From: Candidatus Sungiibacteriota bacterium
Lineage (GTDB): Bacteria; Patescibacteriota; Minisyncoccia; Sungbacterales; JACQCQ01
Direction of reading: 5' to 3'
Length of the DNA stretch: 18,139 bases
NCBI GenBank assembly: GCA_016181565.1
Contig: JACOZA010000085.1
Coordinates: forward strand, 1-18,139
Shown here piece after piece: positions 13,922-18,139 of the stretch. Every line of letters begins with the position of its first letter. Positions within the stretch are counted from its first letter, which is position 1. The position numbers and the translations under genes are program-made. The notes under the pieces were generated by a model. It ran no database searches. It saw only the letters and a list, made by a program, of their open reading frames with translations, and had not been told where the DNA came from.

Positions 13922-15151
13922 TCACGCAATCAACCCCTCAACTTCGCGCCTCCGGGCTTTCAGCTCCGATTCCGACCCCGCCTCGATCGTCAGTCTCAAG
14001 AGCGGCTCGGTATTTGACATCCTTATATTAAACCACCAGGACGGATACTGCACGGTAATCCCGTCAAGCCGGCTCGCAAGATGCGGACGATACTGTTTAA
14101 GAACAGCCTCGAGCGCTCGCCTGGGGGCATTATGTTTGATGCTAACTTGGAGAAACACGCCGCTAGTGTGCTGACGCGCTAACTCGGACAGGGGTCTTAC
14201 GGCCTTCGAGACAAGCGAGAATACTCGGAGCATCGAATAGAGAGCCGAGTCAGTGCCTAAGAGTTTCTTATAATATATGTGGCCCGACAGTTCACCTCCT
14301 AAGACGGCGCCCGTTCGCTCCATCTCCCGACGCACGTGAATGCCGCCCACCTTGCTGACAAATAGCTTCCCGCCGTACGCTTCGATAAACGGACCGAGAA
14401 AGCGCGAGTGAGTCAGCTCAAAGACGAAATGGGCCCCCTGTTTCTTCTTCAGCTCTTCTGCCGCCAGCAGGGCAAAAATGATATCCGTCCGAATCGGATG
14501 GCCGCGCTCGTCGAAAAACTCCGCGCGATCCCCATCGCCGTCAAACACTACCCCCAGCTGAAATTTACCGCGCTGGAATTCTTGCCGGATGATTTCTGCC
14601 ACCCGCGGCGACAACGGATTCGGCTCGTGGTTGCGAAACAGCGGATCGGGATCGAAATAAAGCGGTTTGTAATTGATGTGATAGGGCGTGAGAAGCTTCG
14701 GGAGAATATAAGCGGCTGACCCTCCGGCCGCATCCACCAGCGCCCGCAACGGCCCGAGCCGCGGCATTAGGGCCTGGAGCCTTTTTACATAACGCGCCGC
14801 TTCGCCCTCGGCGGGAATTAAATGCCCGATTTCGGCGCTGGCGGCTAGTTTTGCTTGTCTGGCCAGCCCGCGGATAGAACGCAGGCCATTATTGAGGCCG
14901 ATTTCTTGCCCGCCCCTCATAAACAGCTTAAAGCCCGCGCCGATGATTCCCTCCACTAATCCCTGCCGCAGAGGGATTGAACTCTCTCGCACATCCCGCG
15001 CCACCATGACCTGCGGTTTTTTTGTGCGAAATCTCTGCTTGATAAATTCGGTGAAAGCGAAACCCACCCGACGCGCCACCTCCGCATTAAGCTGCGACGG
15101 ATATATTCCTCGAATGTCATACGCCCGGAAAATCGCTGGATTAATTCGCAT
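13922..15151 (-). CDS. Phosphomannomutase/phosphoglucomutase lacking the active-site serine segment
   Basis: The family interconverts hexose 1- and 6-phosphates for sugar-nucleotide and cell-surface synthesis. Seen here: FRAYDIRGIYP near the start, ARDVRESS (51-58), the Mg-binding loop DGDGDR, sugar-binding GGELSGH, and phosphate-binding RMSNTEPLLR near the end. The protein has 409 residues against about 450-460 for the family. The missing part is internal: IIGAG (69-73) runs straight into FKLFMRGGQEIG (74-85). In relatives the strand before the active site, the loop TASHNP with the phosphorylated Ser, and YNG come between these two pieces. About 40 residues are thus gone in frame, with the catalytic Ser. 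As read, the enzyme should be inactive. A true deletion, an assembly collapse or a new non-catalytic role are all possible. It is divergent from ychF and upstream of rmuC. Confidence 0.9.
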   Translation of the reverse strand: MRINPAIFRAYDIRGIYPSQLNAEVARRVGFAFTEFIKQRFRTKKPQVMVARDVRESSIPLRQGLVEGIIGAGFKLFMRGGQEIGLNNGLRSIRGLARQAKLAASAEIGHLIPAEGEAARYVKRLQALMPRLGPLRALVDAAGGSAAYILPKLLTPYHINYKPLYFDPDPLFRNHEPNPLSPRVAEIIRQEFQRGKFQLGVVFDGDGDRAEFFDERGHPIRTDIIFALLAAEELKKKQGAHFVFELTHSRFLGPFIEAYGGKLFVSKVGGIHVRREMERTGAVLGGELSGHIYYKKLLGTDSALYSMLRVFSLVSKAVRPLSELARQHTSGVFLQVSIKHNAPRRALEAVLKQYRPHLASRLDGITVQYPSWWFNIRMSNTEPLLRLTIEAGSESELKARRREVEGLIA

Positions 15152-15157
15152 ATTTCT

Positions 15158-15166
15158 AGTATATCA
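15158..15166 (-). promoter_or_regulatory. Extended -10 promoter of the phosphohexomutase gene
   Basis: TGATATACT on the minus strand (15166-15158) is a TGn extension plus TATACT. It ends 7 nt before the ATG at 15151, so transcription would begin at or next to the start codon (leaderless). No good -35 box is visible. Confidence 0.6.
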
Positions 15167-15177
15167 GGTGAGAGGCT

Positions 15178-15207
15178 TTGAATGCCTAATCTTACTTAGC
15201 CTCTAAT
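15178..15207 (+). promoter_or_regulatory. Promoter of ychF
   Basis: TTGAAT (15178-15183), 18 nt, TCTAAT (15202-15207, 5 of 6 consensus). Transcription would begin near 15214, leaving about a 10-nt leader. It is divergent from the phosphohexomutase promoter within a 72-bp gap. Confidence 0.5.
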
Positions 15208-15223
15208 CCACCATCCTGACAAT

Positions 15224-16306
15224 ATGAGTCTCAAAATGGGCATCGTCGGGCTCCCCAACGTCGGCAAATCAACGCTCTTCCACGCGCTCACCCAAAAACC
15301 AGTGACGATCGCCAACTACCCCTTTGCGACGATTGACCCGAATGTCGGCGTTGTTCCGGTGCCCGACGAAAGGTTGGAAAAGCTCGCCAAACTCTCGCAT
15401 TCAAAAAAAGTCATCCCTACCGTCATCGAGTTCGTTGATATCGCGGGGCTCGTGAAGGGCGCCGCGGAAGGCCTGGGCTTGGGGAATGCGTTTCTTTCGC
15501 ATATCCGAGACGTTGACGCGATTCTTCACATCGTCAGAGTCTTTAAAAATCCCGACATAATCCACGTAGAAATTACTCCCCATCCCGAAAGAGATTTCGA
15601 TATCGTTAAGTCTGAACTAATCCTGAAAGACCTTGATGTCGTGGACCGGGCGTTAGAAAAAGCCGAATCCGAAGCCAAGGGCAGCGACTCCCCAAAAATC
15701 GAACGCCGCAATATCTTGCGAGGACTTAAGGCCTACCTCGAGGCTGAAACTCCGCTTTCTCAAGCCAAGCTTACTGATAACGAGGAAATCATTGCCGGCC
15801 AAATCGGTCTTCTCACGCAAAAGCCGATGCTGGTTGTTTTCAACATCGCCGATGCTGAAATTGCCGGCCAGTGGAAACCGGGACCTTCTTTAGCCAATAT
15901 CCTGCGAGAGACTCCCTATCTTGCTATCGCTATCGGTATCGAATCGGAAGCGGCATCTCTCGCCGGCGCGGAAGCGAATGAGTTTCGCCGTCTGGCCGGG
16001 ATTGAAGAAACGGGGCTTTCCATGCTCATCAAGAAAAGCTACGAAATGCTCGGCCTCATCACCTTTTTCACTACCGGCGAAGATGAAACGCGCGCCTGGA
16101 CGATTCCCGCGGGTTCCAAAGCGCCTCGCGCCGGCCGCGCCATCCACTCTGACTTCGAAGATAAATTCATCCGGGCAGAGGTGATCCGTTGGGACAAACT
16201 TCTTCACGCCGGAGCATGGGCCAAAGCCAGAGAACTGGGCCTTTTACGCACCGAGGGACGGGATTATGTCGTAGAGGACGGCGACGTTATCGAATTTAAA
16301 ATCTGA
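15224..16306 (+). CDS. ychF: Redox-regulated/ribosome-binding ATPase YchF (Obg family)
   Basis: YchF/OLA1 is a universal Obg-family P-loop protein that prefers ATP and associates with ribosomes; it is linked to stress and translation control. The 360-residue protein has G1 GLPNVGKST (9-17), then NYPFATIDPNVGVVPVPDER, the G3 region DIAGLVKGAAEGLGLGNAFL and a G4-like NIADAE. A coiled-coil helical insert lies around 130-190. The C-terminal TGS domain ends in YVVEDGDVIEFKI, with GLLRTEGRDY before it. The length is normal. The start follows the family N-terminus (MSLKMGIVGLPNVGKS). No terminator is seen after it; the palindromes of the repeat at 16341-16503 may serve as one. Confidence 0.98.
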   Translation: MSLKMGIVGLPNVGKSTLFHALTQKPVTIANYPFATIDPNVGVVPVPDERLEKLAKLSHSKKVIPTVIEFVDIAGLVKGAAEGLGLGNAFLSHIRDVDAILHIVRVFKNPDIIHVEITPHPERDFDIVKSELILKDLDVVDRALEKAESEAKGSDSPKIERRNILRGLKAYLEAETPLSQAKLTDNEEIIAGQIGLLTQKPMLVVFNIADAEIAGQWKPGPSLANILRETPYLAIAIGIESEAASLAGAEANEFRRLAGIEETGLSMLIKKSYEMLGLITFFTTGEDETRAWTIPAGSKAPRAGRAIHSDFEDKFIRAEVIRWDKLLHAGAWAKARELGLLRTEGRDYVVEDGDVIEFKI

Positions 16307-16340
16307 CTTGCGGATTTCTCGTGCCCAACACTTATATACT

Positions 16341-16503
16341 TAACACTCACCTAACTCATAATTCATTACCCACATTACTGTATTCTCTAATTCGTGCGAA
16401 TTAGAGAATACGATTCTTGAGGCAGTAACATAAATGTAAATTGTTTCGATAAACAATACTTTGTCACTAAGTGATACAATAATATGCTATAGCATATTAT
16501 TGT
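16341..16503 (+). repeat. Dispersed palindromic repeat, copy 1
   Basis: It begins with AACACTCACC and ACTCATAATTCAT. Next come the palindrome GTATTCTCTAATTCG/CGAATTAGAGAATAC (16380-16411, 2-nt centre), then TTCTTGAGGCAGTAACATAAATG, read here as TTCTTGAGGCA followed by GTAACATAAATG. TTGTTT/AAACAA (16441-16456) and a perfect 28-bp palindrome with half-site ACAATAATATGCTA (16476-16503) close the element. The same blocks in the same order recur at 17711-17895. The unit is non-coding and lies in the 267-bp gap after ychF. Confidence 0.85.
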
Positions 16504-16554
16504 AAGAGGCCGATCTTTTCCCCACCCTCGGCGCACACCCCCAGACCGCTAGTG

Positions 16555-16560
16555 TATACT
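16555..16560 (+). promoter_or_regulatory. Possible -10 box of the small membrane-protein gene
   Basis: TATACT (16555-16560) directly preceded by TG lies 13 nt before the ATG at 16574. No -35 box is recognisable. The leader would be about 7 nt. Confidence 0.35.
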
Positions 16561-16573
16561 ATAGAAAAGACTC

Positions 16574-17005
16574 ATGAAAAAGATTATCATTTTTATCCTT
16601 ATCGTCGCCGCAATCTACTTCGGCTGGAAATACGCGCCCCAGGGGATAAAAGATAAAATCTACGGCGCCGCGAGCTATATCGGCCTTCCCAATATTTCTC
16701 GAACGAGCATTCTAAAACCGCTGGCGCCGCTGAAAGATAAACTCGCGCCGCAGGACCCAGTATTGACTCGCGCGGTGCTGATTGATGAATTAGCGGAAAA
16801 TCTGGATACGATTACCGAGAATAAGTCACCCAAAACCGCGGCCGAAAAAGCGGCGCTCGAGTCGGCTATCCAATCCTCCAATGATTTGATTAAGCAGCTG
16901 CGGGAAGAAAATCCCAAGAGCAGCCTCACTGGCCAGACCCTGAAGCGAGTGATGGACGCGGTCCTCCCGGATAACGCCCCAGTTTGCACACCGGCCAATC
17001 CTTAG
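16574..17005 (+). CDS. Small membrane-anchored hypothetical protein
   Basis: I do not recognise a named family. The 143-residue protein starts with MKK and one hydrophobic helix (IIIFILIVAAIYFGWKYA, about 3-20), which fits a signal anchor with the rest outside the membrane. The remainder is mostly polar and helical, rich in Lys, Glu, Ala and Pro, with a charged helix around 75-120 (TAAEKAALESAIQSSNDLIK). A single Cys lies near the end (PVCTPANP). Codon use resembles the neighbours. The gene converges with the molybdoenzyme gene and their stop codons overlap by 4 nt (17002-17005). Both genes lie between the two copies of the palindromic repeat. A periplasmic or surface role is inferred from the anchor only. 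Confidence 0.8.
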   Translation: MKKIIIFILIVAAIYFGWKYAPQGIKDKIYGAASYIGLPNISRTSILKPLAPLKDKLAPQDPVLTRAVLIDELAENLDTITENKSPKTAAEKAALESAIQSSNDLIKQLREENPKSSLTGQTLKRVMDAVLPDNAPVCTPANP

Positions 17006-17658
17006 TCGGAACTGTAGCGCTCTTCAATCCACGGCCGCGCGTGATTGGAATACCCGCGCACTTCCCAAAAGCCGGGGCGGTCTTCTCTGGTAAACTCAAT
17101 GCCTGTTAAAAACTTCGCCGACTTCCATCCGTAGAGCTGGGGGATGAGCATGCGAATCGGGCCGCCATGCTCCGGCGGAATTTCCTTGCCTTCCAACTCA
17201 TAAGCCACGATCACATTCGGTTTCACCAACTCGCCGAGCGCGGCATTGGCGGCGTATTTGTCAAATGAATGAAAGGTCACAAATCGCGCCGCGGCCGTCG
17301 GCTTCACCCAGTCAATAACCTTCTGGAACGGAATCCCGGTCCAGCGCAAATCAAATCGCGACCAGCGCGTAACACAGTGAAAATCAGCCGTGATTTCTCC
17401 GCCGCCGAGTTGCCGCAGTTCTTCGATAGACGCCGACTGCGGCTTCCCCACCTCGCCATAAATTTCGAGTTTCCATTTGGGATATCGCGCCAGCGATGGG
17501 CGAACGCCCAGATCGAGAATGGGGAAGACTTTTGTTTCAACCTGCCCCGGGGGCAGCCGAGCGTGACTTTCGGAAACTTTATCATGCGCCGCATGCTTAG
17601 CCGCTTGCTGTTCTTTGGCTTTGATATAGGCTTCGTTATATTTTTGTTCGTCTGACAT
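17002..17658 (-). CDS. Sulfite-oxidase-fold molybdopterin-dependent oxidoreductase (cytosolic)
   Basis: The 218-residue protein has the molybdopterin-binding fold of the SUOX/MsrP (YedY) family. FHCVTRWSRFDLRWTGIPF carries the presumed Mo-ligand Cys95. HGGPIRMLIPQLYGWKSAKF, then LTGIEFTREDRPGFWEVRGY and SNHARPW complete the signature. There is no signal peptide, Tat motif, haem domain or dimerisation domain, so it is a minimal cytosolic form. The N-terminal 35 residues are charged and helical. An upstream in-frame ATG at 17745 would add 29 residues, but that stretch is read from the repeat copy and from non-conserved DNA, so the ATG at 17658 is preferred. A TATCAT 6 nt before that ATG may be a -10 box of a leaderless mRNA. 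The electron donor and substrate are unknown. No molybdenum-cofactor gene is in the window. Confidence 0.9.
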   Translation of the reverse strand: MSDEQKYNEAYIKAKEQQAAKHAAHDKVSESHARLPPGQVETKVFPILDLGVRPSLARYPKWKLEIYGEVGKPQSASIEELRQLGGGEITADFHCVTRWSRFDLRWTGIPFQKVIDWVKPTAAARFVTFHSFDKYAANAALGELVKPNVIVAYELEGKEIPPEHGGPIRMLIPQLYGWKSAKFLTGIEFTREDRPGFWEVRGYSNHARPWIEERYSSD

Positions 17659-17710
17659 ACCAATATGATATGCGATTCTGGGACGTCTGGCTATTATCAC
17701 CCGCGGATCA

Positions 17711-17895
17711 AAACACTCACCCAACTCATAATTCATAATCCGCATTTATGTTACCATCGTATTCTCTAATTCGCGCGAATTAGAGAATACAATTCTTGAG
17801 GCAGTAACATAAATGTGAATTTTTTCGATAGACAAGACTTTAAACAATATTTTGTCATTGAGTGATACAATGATATGCTATAGCAGTATATTGTA
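17711..17895 (+). repeat. Dispersed palindromic repeat, copy 2
   Basis: The block order is the same as in copy 1. Its central palindrome is perfect over 32 bp (17759-17790, half-site GTATTCTCTAATTCGC). It is nested inside a second inverted repeat, CATTTATGTTAC (17743-17754) against GTAACATAAATG (17804-17815). Copy 1 has lost most of that left outer arm. The right end keeps GTGATACAAT and TATGCTATAGC, but its terminal palindrome is degraded. It fills much of the 340-bp gap upstream of the molybdoenzyme gene. Confidence 0.85.
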
Positions 17896-17918
17896 TCATG
17901 AGTATCAATGCGCCTTAG

Positions 17919-17960
17919 AAAAAAGAGGCTGGGGTCACGGTGCTTGCCGCAACCCCAGCC
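17919..17960 (-). terminator. Rho-independent terminator (minus strand)
   Basis: GGCTGGGGT (17927-17935) pairs with ACCCCAGCC (17952-17960). The loop contains a further CGG/CCG pairing. The A6 run at 17919-17924 gives a U-tract on the minus strand. It would end the transcript coming from the right edge. Confidence 0.85.
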
Positions 17961-17969
17961 GAACTACTT

Positions 17970-17994
17970 GGACATCCCCCTCTGAAGGATGTCC
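17970..17994 (-). other. Hairpin directly after the right-edge reading frame
   Basis: GGACATCC (17970-17977) pairs perfectly with GGATGTCC (17987-17994) around a 9-nt loop. It lies 4 nt after the stop codon at 17999 and just before the terminator, on the minus strand. There is no U-run of its own. Confidence 0.55.
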
Positions 17995-17998
17995 GTTG

Positions 17999-18139
17999 TT
18001 ACCCCAGAACAGGCCTCGGCGAACGCCTCGCGGACCTCACAGACCCATCACGTGAGACGGGGAATGATGTCTTGCCGACGGAGACCTCGTCCCAGTCGCC
18101 TAGAGAGCCGGCTTTCTTCTTCCACTTTTCCTCCTTCTC
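17999..18139 (-). CDS. Possible C-terminal fragment of an unidentified protein (starts beyond window)
   Basis: On the minus strand one frame is open from the right edge for 46 codons to a TAA at 17999-18001. It begins EKEEKWKKKAG and ends RSARRSPRPVLG. The other two minus-strand frames hit stops inside the stretch. The stop is followed at once by a hairpin and a strong terminator in the same direction, which fits the end of a gene. I do not recognise the sequence; it is short, basic and from a GC-rich stretch, so a structured RNA ending in the same terminator cannot be ruled out. Confidence 0.35.
   Translation of the reverse strand, partial: EKEEKWKKKAGSLGDWDEVSVGKTSFPVSRDGSVRSARRSPRPVLG

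Noticed and set aside
17659..17745. N-terminal extension of the molybdoenzyme from an ATG at 17745
   Set aside because: The first part is read from the palindromic repeat's ATTCATAATTCAT-like block, which is non-coding in the other copy.
17852..18055. Plus-strand frame of 67 residues at the right end
   Set aside because: It spans the repeat and the minus-strand terminator hairpins, so it is almost certainly spurious.

Overview
The gene content, the intermediate base composition, the compact convergent and overlapping layout, and the use of TAA, TAG and TGA as stops (hrcA and the phosphohexomutase gene both end in TGA) suggest a candidate phyla radiation bacterium (Patescibacteria), most likely Parcubacteria-like. 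The strongest lineage hints are a short HrcA, a PaaX/Cas2-like protein with no CRISPR array, and a very long helix-turn-helix, membrane-anchor and beta-repeat protein. The lineage is an inference; no rRNA or tRNA gene is present to confirm it.

Layout from left to right. Positions 1-2166 (minus) hold the first 722 codons of a large gene that runs off the left edge: a cytoplasmic helix-turn-helix, one membrane helix, then a long Thr/Ser/Gly-rich surface region. An AT-rich gap with a bidirectional terminator follows, then a PaaX/Cas2-like gene. Positions 3275-7832 (minus) form a class I heat-shock operon, hrcA-grpE-dnaK-dnaJ, with a perfect CIRCE operator sitting on a sigma70-type promoter and a terminator after dnaJ. 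Plus-strand housekeeping genes follow: cysS, dnaB, a PIG-L/LmbE deacetylase gene and recR. A shared bidirectional terminator separates recR from the minus-strand genes rplU, rmuC and a phosphohexomutase gene. ychF diverges from the phosphohexomutase gene. The right end carries a small membrane-anchored hypothetical gene and a sulfite-oxidase-fold molybdoenzyme gene, which converge with overlapping stops and are bracketed by two copies of a palindrome-rich repeat of about 160-185 bp. The far right edge holds the possible tail of one more minus-strand gene, with two hairpins after it.

How the genes work together. HrcA represses its own operon through CIRCE, and GrpE, DnaK and DnaJ form the Hsp70 folding machine. 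cysS, rplU and ychF serve translation; dnaB, recR and rmuC serve replication and recombination. Several promoters lie so close to their start codons that the mRNAs would be leaderless or nearly so, and strong Shine-Dalgarno motifs are not seen.

Most unusual points: (1) the helix-turn-helix/membrane/surface-repeat giant; (2) a phosphohexomutase that keeps its Mg, sugar and phosphate motifs but has lost the whole active-site phosphoserine segment in frame; (3) the dispersed palindromic repeat family flanking a molybdoenzyme cassette, with a probable third, decayed copy near 2.4 kb.
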